A DNA stretch of 64,000 nt, from assembly GCF_030272615.1 (NCBI RefSeq), contig NC_081415.1:417288757-417352756 (forward strand), written 5' to 3'. A program made the position numbers and the translations under genes. Below the pieces are notes generated by a model, which saw only the letters and a program-made list of their open reading frames with translations, was not told the origin of the DNA and did no database searches. Position 1 is the stretch's first letter; each line of letters begins with the position of its first letter. The stretch is from Cryptomeria japonica (taxonomy: Eukaryota > Streptophyta > Pinopsida > Cupressales > Cupressaceae). This document shows positions 22,699-33,416 of the stretch, in pieces.

Positions 22699-23999
22699 GG
22701 TCTTTCTTCACAGGCAAAAAAATCAGGCTATGGAAACTTCAGTGCAAAAGCTTCACAAAAATTGCAAATCGAACCAAAACCATTTAACTCTTCTTTTTCA
22801 TCTTAAAACATTGAACTTAATAGAGAACGTATTTAATGTAGCTGATTGTGTGAATTTTTGAGCATTGTGTCTGCAAATTCTTACTAAAAGTTTGCCTGTT
22901 GCAGACTTTCTGAGAGACAATTTTGAGTATTCTAAGCTAATTAGGCCATGAAAAGATGGTTTTACACCTTCCAAGGGTTAGAGAACAAGGTTTACAAAAG
23001 TTGCTCATAAGGAGTATGCAACATTGACAACTTTTCCTTTCTTGCTTTCTACAAACACATCTTTAGTATGAAAACCAATTACATTCTAGAACATGAGAAC
23101 ATGTCTATCATTAGAGACACAAGAGAATCACATTAGCCCTGCACAAAAAGGCATTGGCAATTACAAAACAATAAGTTGTTCACTATCAAGTTAATTATGA
23201 CTGCATTTTTGCCCTTTCATTGGTTTTTCACTTTTGACCTGCACTTTACATTGTCTAAACTCTTTCCCAAAGGTCTGATTTGTGCTCTTTATTAATTCCC
23301 TATCTTTGGATGCTTGTTGTCCTTCATACCTGCTATTTGGAAGAGGAAGATAGCATAAACAACTTCAACAAAAGTGTAAAAATTAGTCATAATTGACTAT
23401 GACAGCCAGCTAGGCGTTACTACTTTGCCTAGAAGATCATTAATTGATCTTGGCAACCTCAAAACCCATGGGCAGGGTCAAAAACCACTCCTTGGTCTTG
23501 TTTGCAAACAAATAGAAAGAGGTTTAAAGCTTTACAAACTCCAATGTATGGTGGAGAGTAAGCAAGTGAATGAAAATCAACTCCAAAACAGTGACTCACT
23601 AGTATTCTAAATGATCATTCGACTAAAGCTACAAACATTAACCTGATGCGTTTCTAGCATGTCTACATGAATATCTATGGTTACTGTAACGTATTTCTAT
23701 TATCATGAGATTTCTACTTTTTTGGTCAGTTTAGAATAGGATGTGTGTAGATGTATATATGTAACCACAATTATTACTTCTGACACATCAAATAGACGAC
23801 AATAGATAAAGTATATATGTAACCATAGTTATTACTTCTGACACATCAAATAGACCTACAATTCTAGGTACTAGTTTGGCTAATTTTCCCAATGATATAG
23901 AACTCTTATGAGGTTTAACCCTCAAAAAGACTTTGTTTTGAAAGTCCCATTCTTATGTGCATAGCTCTTCTATATGTTTTCTACCTCCTTTAACCACCC
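22699..23999. other. Upstream region of the TNP2 gene
   Basis: No coding sequence was supported; an open frame at 23425-23610 is unrecognised. This is the likely promoter and leader area of the minus-strand transposase gene. A short direct repeat (TATATATGTAACCACAATTA and following, period about 61) lies at 23751-23860. Confidence 0.4.
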
Positions 24000-26250
24000 C
24001 TTGGTTAATCTCATTTCATCAAGTATCTCCTAAGAATATTTGAACCAATTCCAATCTTGTCTTCAACTAGATATCCCAAATGATATGTGTACAATACTTT
24101 CATCCATAAATATATTTAAATGGTGTCATACCCAAAGATGCATGATAGGAGTTATTATATGCAAACTCTTCCAATGGAAGATACTCCTCCAACATAGACT
24201 ATTAATCCATGGAATACATCCTAAGGAGGTCTTCGACTACTTGCTTCACTATCTTTGTTTGTCAATTTGTCTATGGGTAGTATGTCAAACTAAAATTCAA
24301 TATTATCCCAAATATTTCATTCAATATTTTCCAAAATTTAGAAATTATATGAGTATCTCATTTTGATATGATCATCTCAAGTACTCAATTCAAATGAAAT
24401 ATCTCTCAGATAAACTTCTTAGCTAACGTAAACAATCCATCCTGAAAAATCCTTTGGGTGAAGTATGCTACCTTGGTCAACTTATCCACAACTACCAAAA
24501 TGACATCATGTTTATTCTTTTATATCGGCAACCCTTAAATAAAATCCATGCTAATAACTTGTCATTTATATTTAAGTATGTCATGTGAGTATACAAACCC
24601 TACTAGGTGTATATGCTTAGTCTTGGCTTGTTTGCACTCCAATCGTCAAGCTACAAATTCAATCTCATCCTTCTCGATTCTTGGCTAAAAATATAAAGAT
24701 CTCAATTTTCCTACCATCTTGGCTAGTCCTAGGCACCTTGAATAAGGTGTGTTGTGGATCTCCTCTAACATCAACCTCCTCAAATCCCTAAGTTTAGAAT
24801 GTACATTCTCCCTTGGTATCTTAATAATCCATCTAACTAAAACAAATATCTATTGAATCGATGGTGCAAGGGGTTTTTCTCTACATCTTTCTCCATTATG
24901 GAATAATATCTTTGAAGATTATGAAGCAATTTCTCAAATTAGACCTTTTAATAATAATGGCTGCTAGATGCCTTCTTCTACTAAGGGCATCTATTTTTCT
25001 ATGTTTCATCTCCTTGTAGTAATCATGTTTGCACTCCAATCATCAAGCTACAAATTCAATCTCATCCTTCTCGAGTTTTGGCTAAAAATATAAAGATCTC
25101 AATTTTTCTACCATGGTGTGTTGTGGATCTCCTCTAAGATCAACTTCCTCGAATCCCTAAGTTTAGAATGTACATTCTCCCTTGGTATCTTAATAATCCA
25201 TCCAACTTAAATAAATATCTATTAAATCGATGGTCCAAGGGGGTTTTCTCTACATCTTTCTCCATCATGGAATAATCTCTTTGAAGATTATGAGCCACTT
25301 TTTCAAATTAGACCTTGTAGTAATCATGGCTGCTAGATGCCTTCTTCTACTAAGAGCATCTATTTATCTATGTTTCATCTCCTTAATGTATTCAATCCCA
25401 AATTTATATTCAATAAGAAACTATATCCATCTATTTTTGTGAGCATTGAGATTGGGTTGAGTAAATATATATTTAAGGCCTAGGTCATCCATCTTCAATT
25501 CAAAAGGCTTACCCAAAAGATAGTGCCTCCACATCTAAAGCACATGAACTATGGCTAATAACTCTAGGTCATGGGATGCAAAGTTTAACTTATATTATTT
25601 CAACTTGGACTAGACTAACAAGCAACCACTTGCCCATTTTGCATTAGCACTCCTCCTACTCCTTATCTTAATTCATTTTGTTATCACCATGAATTACCCA
25701 TTTGGATTGGCTATAGTCAATATAGGATCTGAAATGAGCTTCTTCAAAAATTGGAAAGCTTGGTCACACTTCTCATTCCACTCAAATATTTTCCCTTTCC
25801 GTGGAGTGAAGTGATTGGTGCTACAATTTTAGAAAATCCTTATACAAACTTATTGTAGTATCTTGCAAGTCTCATGAAGCTCTAGATTTTAGTTACATTA
25901 TGTGGTGTAGGCAACCCCACAATTGCTTTTATTTTCTCTAGATCAACTACAATCCCTCCCACTAAAATCATAAGGTGTAGATAATTCACCTTGTCCTTGT
26001 AGAAAGTACACTTGAATAGCTTACCAAAGATCTTATTCTCCCTTAAGAATTATAAAACTATCCTCAATCTCTTGGTGTAATGTTCAATAAATTCATGAAA
26101 TTTGTAGCATTATTTGACTCAAATGGCACTAATGTGAAATCATGGTAGCCATAATAAGTCCTAAAATCTATTTTTTAAATATCCTCTTCCTTAATCCTCA
26201 ATTTGTGACAGCCATATCTAAGGGACCTATCTTAGATAATATTATAGATC
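24000..26250 (-). pseudogene. Decayed Ty3/gypsy pol relic
   Basis: On the minus strand, broken frames show reverse transcriptase text near 26170-26050 (a Tyr-Gly-Tyr then LVPFESNNATNF segment, matching the gypsy MPFGLTNAPATF region). Next come an RNase H part with a VGGVLMQ-type motif near 25650, and an integrase part near 24490-24360 (VVVDKLTKVAYF, which fits the D of DRLTK). The order on the minus strand, RT then RNase H then integrase, is that of Ty3/gypsy. Stops and frameshifts are frequent, and no LTRs were found. It lies between the transposase gene and the LSD1-like exon within the CACTA limits. Confidence 0.7.
24631..25384. repeat. Tandem duplication, period 397 bp, inside the gypsy relic
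   Basis: 24631-25027 is repeated at 25028-25384 with some 10% difference. Both copies start TTTGCACTCCAATC and include GTGTTGTGGATCTCCTCTAA. The junction sequence CCTTGTAGTAATCATG (about 25013) recurs inside copy 2 near 25314. Confidence 0.85.
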
Positions 26251-26509
26251 GTCTCATATGATCAAAGAGATCATTAATCCTTCATAGGGGATACCCATTC
26301 TTGATTTTTACCTTCACAATTTATGAGACTTCACAATTTTCTAAGGTGTTTGAAATGAGCGATTAGGTCAAACAAATTATGGTATCTATTGTTTTTTGAA
26401 TTTGGTAAACTAATGATTAGGTATGTGTTGTTTTGAATTGAGCAAGTTGGAAATTAAATGTTTGTGTATGTATGTTCTATCGAATTGACCAATTAGCTGG
26501 CATATGCAG

Positions 26510-26778
26510 GTATTTATGGGCCAAGAGGTGTGCAAGTCCCTGATCCTCTCCAAACAGTGTTCACGAGATGGGGTAGTGATCCCTTCGGTCTTGGTTCCTA
26601 TTCACATGTTGCAGTTGGGGCATCTGGCCATGATGACTATGATATATTAGCAGAGAGCGTGGGAGATGGTAGGGTTTTTTTTGCAGGAGAGGCCACCAAT
26701 AGGTGTTACCCTGCAACAATGCATGGTGCATTCTTGAGTGGCCTGAGGGAGGCAGCAAACATTTCTAGAGTCAGTTAA
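26510..26778 (+). pseudogene. LSD1/FLD-type histone demethylase exon (fragment)
   Basis: The exon starts after a good 3' splice site (CATATGCAG|G) and ends at a TAA. The frame reads VQVPDPLQTVFTRWGSDPFG, then GSYSHVAVGASG, then DYDILAESVGDG, then VFFAGEATNRCYPATMHG and AFLSGLREAANISR. These are the C-terminal amine oxidase motifs of plant LSD1-like demethylases (LDL/FLD): the GS-Y substrate segment and the FAD-contacting FAGEAT-x-x-x-PATMHGA-x-SG-REA. Compared with the family an extra His sits in GASGHDDYD. Upstream exons, including the FAD-binding Rossmann part, are absent: about 250 bp of intron-like DNA is followed by the gypsy relic. It lies inside the CACTA limits, so capture by the transposon is likely. 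It most resembles FLD among the plant members, from memory. Confidence 0.85.
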
Positions 26779-27013
26779 GAAGGTGATTGTCGTTGTTTTA
26801 GATTAGCTAATAGATTTTATTGGCACAAGAATAACAATGAATCCACCATACATACATACCAAGAAACAAAGATGAGGCTAGAGGTGGACAAAAGCGAGCC
26901 AGAGGTGGAAACTTCAGCCAAAAACCCTTGCTTGCAGTGCAGAGATCGCTCTGGCGGGGGGGGCAGGTGCGGCTTGCTTTCAAAATGAAAATGAGTTGTC
27001 TTTTTTTTTTTTT

Positions 27014-27062
27014 AATAAAATGCCCGATGTCGTTGGAATTCCGATGAACACGGGCATTTTTA
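27014..27062. repeat. Inverted repeat at the right CACTA end
   Basis: AAAATGCCCGATGTCGTTGG and ATTCCGATGAACACGGGCAT form two arms of an imperfect palindrome centred on GGAATTCC. It is the right-hand counterpart of the left subterminal motifs, with a CATCGG core instead of GTCGG. Confidence 0.75.
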
Positions 27063-27119
27063 AAAAAAAAATCAAATTTTCACACAATGCTCCTTGTCCA
27101 TCGGAAACCTCCATCGGAA

Positions 27120-27141
27120 TTTGACCCCAAATGTATTAGTG
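27120..27141 (-). repeat. Right terminal inverted repeat of the CACTA element
   Basis: Ends in TAGTG, which is CACTA on the other strand. It is preceded by CATCGGAATTTGACCCC and followed by the TAT duplication. Confidence 0.8.
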
Positions 27142-27416
27142 TATTTGTAGATATCTTAGATATCCTCGCTTGAATTTTGTAAACTGGGAAAGACGGATCA
27201 TTTGAGCTGTACTACTTTTGGGATGGCACCTCCAGAGGAACAGAGTGTTGTTCAGATGGCAGAGTTGACCGCTAAGTGCCTTCCTCAGACCTACATAAAA
27301 GATGAGGACGAAAGTCCCAAAGTTCCACATTATGTTTTCACCAATGAAATACCTGTGATATCCTTCTTAAACTCTCACAACCCTGAAAGAGAGAGGATAG
27401 TTTTTAAACTAACAAT

Positions 27417-27428
27417 TGGTATCAGAGC
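27417..27428 (+). promoter_or_regulatory. Primer-binding site, initiator tRNA-Met
   Basis: TGGTATCAGAGC is the canonical plant Copia primer site, followed by CATGG. Confidence 0.9.
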
Positions 27429-28286
27429 CATGGTTGGCTTGAGCAGAGATGGGATCCGATTGGATAGTTGATCCTGGAGTTGGGTGCTTTTATGTTATCA
27501 ATAAACAGGCTTAAGTTTAGATGATGAGGCCGAATTAGTCATCGAAAAAATTCTTGGTAGTCTAGACTCGGTAGAGAGTGATGTCCAAGTGGAGGTTGAA
27601 ACCAAATCTCATTGGTGGGATGGCTAAAAAAAGGAGGAGACTTTGGCTGAAGAAGAAGAGGGTTTGTTGTATTCGTTGTTTGAAGAAGAGACTGATTTGT
27701 TTCCCTTCCAAGATGAGGAGGATGCCTCCCGGGGTGAGGAGGATGCCTCCCGGGTCTCGAATCTAGCAAATGAGGATGACCCTGAAGAAGAACAGGTAGA
27801 TTGCAAAAGTGATGATTTATTGTTGCAAATTGCAGCAGTGGAGGCAGAGTGGAATGCATTGATTGCAGGTACTGCACAAGTTTCTACACAAAATACAACA
27901 AATTCATTCAGTGAGGCAACCATGAGAATTGGGAGTGATGTTTGTAGGCTATTCACACCCGTGTGAGAGTTTTATATTTGGGTATTAAAATCTGATAATA
28001 GTGATCTAGATATTCTATTACGGGGGAGCACAAGAGCAAGAGACTTTGATGGAGTAGTGTACTATGCATCTGCAGATAGTAGTGTTCCTGATTATGGACT
28101 ACCGGATGAAGTAGTTATAGAATATGTTTTTAACTCTGATCTGACTTGGAGAAGATTAATTCACACTGTTCATGAATAGAGTTTGGCGATATTAAAATCT
28201 TCTCAAGAGCTAGTTGTAGTATGAGCCTTGGAATGGAGATGCAGGGAATGTTACAGGCTATGCCGGTTGGACTTCATGGGGGAGAT

Positions 28287-28573
28287 TGTTGGGTATATGA
28301 AGCCCAACAGTCACATGGTTGTTTGTCTTCCCCAGAAGACTCTTCATTTCATATTTGATATGTTTATATAAATGGTTGTGTGCAGCCCATATATAATGTA
28401 CTGTGTAATTGGATATTGGTTAATAACAATCCTCCCTACATTTCTGGTGGACGTAGCCACTTAGTGGTGAACAACGTTAATCTTGTGCCTTGAGTTCTTT
28501 GTTGTGTCTATTATTCTTTCTGCTATTTTTTGTTCATTATTATGTGTTTTCTCTACTCGTTTTTTAAACTAAT
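28287..28573 (+). repeat. LTR (single copy) of the dioxygenase insertion
   Basis: Starts TGTTGGGTATATGAAGCCC, in which TGTTGGG pairs with the following CCCAACA, as at many Copia LTR starts. It has a TATATAATG-like segment near 28390 and runs to the junction AACTAATA. The exact end is uncertain because the junction bases also fit the gene. Confidence 0.65.
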
Positions 28574-28880
28574 AGATAAAAGCCCAGTTGAAAACGGTCT
28601 GTCAAGAGGGGGAATGTTTCAAGTTGTAGATCATGGAGTTCCCAAGGATCTTACCACCCTCATCATGAAAAATGCCATGGATTTCTTCACGCTCTCTTTG
28701 GAAAAGAAATCACAGTATGCCTGCATGAAGCCCGGAACCTATCTTGGCTATGGCAATGGCAGTTTTATCAAGGACGATCCTCTCATGGATTGGAGAGAGC
28801 TTTATGTTACCAGATGCCTCCCTCGCGAAACAAAATCTCTGGCCCACTAAGCTAGACACCATGCATTAAGCTTGTAAATT

Positions 28881-29272
28881 TTACTCTATCAAAATATTAG
28901 AAAATAAAATGAGATAATTATGCTCATTTTAAGAACTGTAGTTTATTATTACAGTTAAGAAATAATATGATGTTATGGTTAATGTAGGGAAATTGGAATG
29001 AGTCTCATATGAAACAGTATACACTTTAGAATGTGTATGGAATGAGTCTCAAATGAAGCAGCACACACTAGTCAATGTTTACAATTAGGAAATAATATGA
29101 TGTTAGGGTCAATGTAGGGAAATGGAAAGAATGAGTATGAAATGAGTTTCACAAGAAAATATTTTATATCTGAATATTGTAGAATGACTATCACAATATT
29201 ACGATGAAATGAAATAGTTATATTTATTTTAAGAATAGTATTTCGTACCTCTTTGGGTATTGTAGGAAGATC
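28881..29272 (+). other. Probable intron of the dioxygenase pseudogene
   Basis: Starts after AAGCTT|GTAAAT and ends at TATTGTAG. It contains two imperfect copies of a segment with AATAATATGATGTTAGGGTC and AATGTAGGGAAA (about 28958-29040 and 29091-29170). Confidence 0.55.
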
Positions 29273-29428
29273 ATTGCGGATTACAATGATGCTATGGTGG
29301 AGTTAGTAAGAGAGTTGCTATAAGTTATCTTTGAAGCATTGGGGGTGGAGGCAAATACCATAGAGAATGCTTTGGGGGATGCAGAGCAAAAGCTTCTCTT
29401 TAATTACTACCTAAAATGCCCACAACCT

Positions 29429-29765
29429 TGAAATGGGCAGAGGCAATAATGAAATAGAACCGATGTTACGCAAGTGTACTGTTGTACATGAACCAAACAA
29501 TGTTTTTTATTGCTTGCAAGAATCGGTTACATTGCCTCTATAAATAGAGGTCTGCAGAGAATGATCTAGAATCACCGCCATAGGAGATCTTTCTAGATTT
29601 GCCATTAATGTTGGGTGGTGGTGGAAGAAACTAGACTATGGTAGGTGATAGAGACTATCTAGAAAGATCTTGCCATTAATGATGGGCGGTGGTGGAAGAA
29701 ACTAGACTATGGTAGGTGATAGAGACTATCTAGATGATGGTAGAAATTACCAGAGTGTTCTATCA
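29429..29765 (-). repeat. Copia LTR with internal duplication
   Basis: Bounded by the purine tract on one side and by dioxygenase exon sequence on the other. A unit of 71 bp (with GCCATTAATGATGGGCGG and GGAAGAAACTAGACTATGG) is present twice, around 29590-29735. Confidence 0.65.
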
Positions 29766-30450
29766 GTCCCCCCTAATTTCTACTAATTACATTGCTATTT
29801 AAAATATTCAACTTTTCTCTTAAATATTCAAATTGTTCTTGTGCTAATGCTTTTGTGAATATATCTGCCAATTGTTCTTCAGATCTACAATACTTCAAGT
29901 TGATTTCTCCATTATTAACCAATTCTCGGATGAAGTGGTACCTCATGTCAATGTGCTTGCTTCTTTTGTGAAAGATATGATTTTTTGATAGTGCAATTGT
30001 TGACTTATTATCACAATACTCTTTTTGATCATGCTTTAAGTCCATCAAGATTCTTCACATCTAGACTGCTTGACATGCCGTTGATGTTCCTGCTACATAT
30101 TCTTCTTCTGAGGATGAAATAGTCACTATAGGTTGTTTCTTTGATGCCCATGCAACAACTCTTGTTCCAAGATGAAATGCATAACCTGAAGTACTCTTTC
30201 AATCACCAATGCTCCCTACAAAATCGCTATCTGTATATCCTGTCAATTCAAAATTATTTGTTGTGGAGTACAATATCCCATAGTTTATAGTCCCTACAAT
30301 ATACCTCAATATTCTTTTTCCAACTTGCCAATGTGAATTCTTGGGTGTATCCATAAATCTGGAAATCAAACTGACTCCATACATAATGTCTGGCCTAGTT
30401 GTAGTGAGATAGGTTATGTACATAAAGATGGTGGTCAGAAAAGTGGACAC
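29429..30450 (-). mobile_element. Truncated Ty1/copia element, 3' end and LTR
   Basis: On the minus strand, the end of a Copia pol (reverse transcriptase tail and RNase H) is followed by a purine tract AGGGGGGAC and an LTR starting TGATAGAACACTCTGG at 29765. The element is cut near 30450, at a join to unrelated sequence. It interrupts exon 2 of the dioxygenase pseudogene. Confidence 0.8.
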
Positions 30451-30453
30451 CAC
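29773..30453 (-). pseudogene. Copia reverse transcriptase C-terminus and RNase H
   Basis: The first part (30453-30199) reads [40 protein letters not shown], then [10 protein letters not shown]. This is the conserved TRPDI, SRFM-P, H, RILRY and DSD region of Copia pol. The second part (30048-29773) reads CDNKSTIALSKNHIFHKRSK, HIDMRYHFIRELVNNGEINL, then QLADIFTKAL, the CDN-S, H-R-KHID and ADI-TK signature of the RNase H end. Frames are broken between them (30198-30049). Integrase and most of the reverse transcriptase are missing. Confidence 0.9.
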
Positions 30454-30476
30454 CCAAAATAAAATGGAAAAACAAG

Positions 30477-30690
30477 TAGCACGTACGTGGTTCTAAAATT
30501 TGAAATGACCGCATACACACTTAGGTTTGTTGTTCCCGAGCCTAGAGAGGGTAGCGTGTACGCGTTGCCTCTAGGAAAATGAGCACGTACACGCTATTTA
30601 TAGGAAAATGAGCGCGTACACGCTAATAATCCCAAAAGAACCATGTATGTGCTAATAATCCCAAAAGAACCGTGTACGCGGTGCTTGTCA
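30477..30690. repeat. Left GTACGCG-rich subterminal array
   Basis: Copies include GCACGTACGTGG, GCGTGTACGCG, GAGCACGTACACGCT, GAGCGCGTACACGCT and CCGTGTACGCGG. The unit AATAATCCCAAAAGAACC occurs twice between them. The GTAC-centred motifs are near-palindromes, plausible binding sites for an element-encoded protein. Confidence 0.7.
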
Positions 30691-30814
30691 AAAAAAGTTT
30701 TGTTTTTTTTAAAATGGGTCTTATTTTCTCATGAATAGCCCGTTTTTAGTTTGTTTTTTCTTCATTTTCTCTCCTAAACTGCGAACGGGGTGCTAGATTT
30801 CTCCTCCAGACACT

Positions 30815-33416
30815 ATGGATCAAGGATAGTTTTTGTTTGTTTTTGTTTTTCTTTCCCGTTTGTTCAATTTGTTTTACATTTTGAATTTAATTTCATTAAT
30901 TTTGATTGGGTTTTTTCATTTTTTGTTTCAAAAATAAGATTCTTCTAATCCACAACAAGAACAACCAAATGCACCTCCTGAAAACCCACAAGATACACCC
31001 CCAATTCCTCCTTTTGACTGCACACTTGAAACACAGGAGCAATTAATTAATCAGTTAGGACAAAATACGCCTAAAATCAATAGATTGATTGTTAAATTGA
31101 AAACATCCGAACTTGAGCATCATCAATCCCTCGCTACTAGCCTAGAAACATTAGCTAGTGGTGTCATAGCTATTTCCACACAAATTACCAAATGGGGAAG
31201 CTTTAGGGATAAGTGTCATGAATTCTATGCCAATGGGCTATCATACGAGGGAGTAAAAAGAAAAAATATTAGTAAACAACAAATATGTGCCCTTTTCATT
31301 GATCCCAAAAATGGTTAGTCATTGCCTCTTAATGCAAAGAGGTTTCCCATACATTGGTGTACCAATGTGCAGATGAAGAATCTTTTTTGACAGAGGTGGT
31401 GGATGGTCTTTGATGATCCACCTTGTAATAATTATGAGGTGTGATTATAATTTTTGTGAAAAGTATATTGTGATTTTGTGCTCAATGTGCACCCAAAATA
31501 TTTTGACATGAGAGACTTCCATGGTAGAGGTGGTGGCTCTGCCCAAGATAGACCTAGAGCCCATAAGCGATTACCCATGGAGAGTCGTCTCCCCCTAGCA
31601 CCCAAACCCAAGGTGCATCAGGTTGTCCCAGTAGAGCTGAAAGAGTCGATGGAGCTACAGACTCTTTAGGAAGCCACAACATTGAATGGTGCCATCATCC
31701 AGCATGGGATGTTGTTAGCACACCCTATTGTATTGGATGATGAGCCATTAGTTTCTCTAGGTGGTGAAAGAGAGCCCATCTAGCATATGTGTGTTAGTTG
31801 CTCGGGGACATGCTCGTGGATAGATGATACAGCTGGTGCAAATGGATCCACATATCATCCATGCATGATTTGTGGGAGTAGATGTTAGGCTCACACGGCT
31901 GAGGATTTCACACTGATAGATGAGTTGATGGACATGGTGTTTGCCCATGAGTGACAGACACAGGTGTGTTGATTTGAATTCATAGCATTTTATTTATCAG
32001 TCACTTTAAATTTGTAATTACATAAATGAATTTTCATTTATACATCGATTTAAATTGAGACAAATAATATGCATTTTAGGATGCAATAGCGGTATCCCAT
32101 ATTCCTCCCCCAGTTACTACAGCTACAACTTTGATGCCTGAGGTATAAATTTTTTAACATGTTAAAATAGAATAGTACACTTTGAATTCAAAAAAATAGA
32201 AGATATACTAACTATCTTTAATGCTTGGTCCAATTTTTGGTTTGTAGGTGTTGACAGGGGACCAAATGTCTCAGATTGATGACATCACACTCTCAACGAT
32301 CAATTTTGGCCTACAAGGCTATACGGTATCATATTTTGTACAACCCTTTTTATGTATTGTTTTGATGGAATATGGAAGTCATTTCATTTTAGATTTTTAA
32401 AATTATGTTTAATTTATTATCTGTACTAATATCTCATGTTAATTTTATATTTTTAGGGTACCCCCTCCGCGTCTAGGGCTCGTCCTAAGAAAAAGAATTC
32501 CTCGAAGATGCCAAAACGTGGGAAGAAGGTAATTGAACACATTTTTAGTTGTACAATTGCTTGAAAATGTTGAAATCAATTATTAGTTGGGGTTTGTAGA
32601 TTGATTAGTATTTTTTGTCTATTTTACATGTACAATGACCATTGAGCAATGTGGATTTGTTGAATGCACCTGATTCACCCATGGATCAAGAGAGGGCAGA
32701 GGTATGCATCTCTACTTTATTTTCTTGATTTAATGATTATATGCACACATACATGTGAACTTGTGATATATTATAATCTTATAATGTTTTCATACAAAAA
32801 ATTTCCATACATATTTCATCAATGGCAAACCCTCCCCTGTGCACTAGAGAAGCACCTCAAGATCCGGTACACTTTTGTTTGATATGTAAAATTAATTGTT
32901 TTTAACCTACAATACTTATCATTATATTAATTTAATTTAATCTTTGATCATTTTTTTGTATAGGTAATAGCGGTAGTTTCTCCATCGATGGTGAGCCATC
33001 CTCAATCCATTGGAGAATCATCTCAGATACGGGTATTTCATTGTTCTCTATATTATATCTTTTAAGTGTTTTTGATATATTTATGTTACTACATTGTATT
33101 AATTGTACATTTAATCTACAATAGACCCCTTCGTGGTATGACCATAACGTGGATCCATTTAAGTATGTCTTTAAGAAAACTCCTAAGAGTGACAAGGAGA
33201 GGAGAGCAAAGATGTTAGCTCCTAGATCAGCCGATGAGGTAATCTACATTTCAATTGCAAAGGAATTATAGTTAAATGCATAGTTATGTTGTTAATTGTG
33301 AACTATTTTCTATAAAAGAATTCTAACTTGGCTTTTAAATTGTGGTTTTGCAGCCCTCTACAGAGCCACGTACTGCATTGAAGAGGCTTGATTTTGATGA
33401 TCCATCACAAGTTTAG
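30815..33416 (+). pseudogene. Multi-exon gene for an unrecognised Cys-rich, basic-tailed protein
   Basis: ATG at 30815 (MDQ) joins in phase to an exon from 30939 (SSNPQQEQPNAPPENPQ...), although the donor now reads GATAGT. That exon holds a helical stretch (KINRLIVKLKTSELEHHQSL) and a Trp/Phe-rich end. A second large exon (about 31480-31965) contains CVSCSGTC and, 24 residues on, CMICGSRC, a possible zinc-binding pair, and ends at CAG|GTGTGT. Short exons follow near 32090-32140, 32250-32325, 32459-32528, 32950-33030 and 33123-33238 (ending GATGAG|GTAATC), and the last at 33353-33416 (ends LDFDDPSQV). One short exon has the nuclear-localisation-like ARPKKKNSS. In-frame stops in the second large exon suggest decay. 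No family was recognised; an element-encoded DNA-binding partner protein is a guess. Confidence 0.5.

Larger units (their letters stand above)
7430..27141 (-). mobile_element. CACTA (En/Spm) DNA transposon, about 19.7 kb
   Basis: The left end (7430) begins CACTAGTACATTCGGGTCAA. The right end (27141), read on the other strand, begins CACTAATACATTTGGGGTCA. The flanking trinucleotide is TAT on both sides (7427-7429 and 27142-27144), matching the 3-bp target duplication of this superfamily. Inside, both classic CACTA gene types lie on the minus strand: a TNP2-type transposase (22698-18404) and a Transposase_24-like gene (17963-13945). Subterminal repeats with a GTCGGAATTCC or CATCGGAA core lie next to both ends. 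A gypsy relic and an LSD1-like exon add length. The left and right subterminal repeats differ (GTCGG against CATCGG), so a composite of two related elements is not excluded. Confidence 0.75.
27414..28573 (+). mobile_element. One-LTR retroelement insertion in the dioxygenase exon
   Basis: Inside the dioxygenase exon lie a perfect Met-type primer site (27417-27428), an internal part of about 0.86 kb, a purine-rich CATGGGGGAGA, and an LTR-like end starting TGTTGGGTATATGAAGCCC at 28287. No matching 5' LTR exists before the primer site. Both junctions share GTTTTTAAACTAA or nearly so (27401-27413 and 28560-28572). The internal part has an acidic open frame (27643-27966, Glu/Asp-rich, 107 codons) with no recognised domain and no pol, so it is non-autonomous. 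Confidence 0.7.
27223..29428 (+). pseudogene. Flavanone 3-hydroxylase-like 2-oxoglutarate dioxygenase, disrupted
   Basis: ATG at 27223 opens MAPPEEQSVVQMAELTAKCL, then IKDEDESPKVPHYVFTNEIP and VISF, the N-terminal pattern of F3H-type flavonoid dioxygenases. The frame resumes at about 28561 with RGGMFQVVDHGVPKDLTTLI, DFFTLSLEKKSQY, then DPLMDWRELYVTRCLPRE, ending in a stop at 28848-28850. A likely intron (about 28881-29272) precedes exon 2, which encodes KIIADYNDAMVELVRELL, then a stop, then VIFEALGVEANTIENALG and NYYLKCPQP. The later parts with the iron-binding HxD...H and the 2OG-binding RxS are missing. An insertion (27414-28573) splits exon 1 and a Copia fragment cuts exon 2 at 29429. A flavonoid role is inferred from resemblance; other members of the same dioxygenase clade are possible. 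Confidence 0.85.

Noticed and set aside
26561-26758. Minus-strand frame opposite the demethylase exon
   Set aside because: The plus strand carries the conserved amine oxidase motifs; the opposite frame has none.
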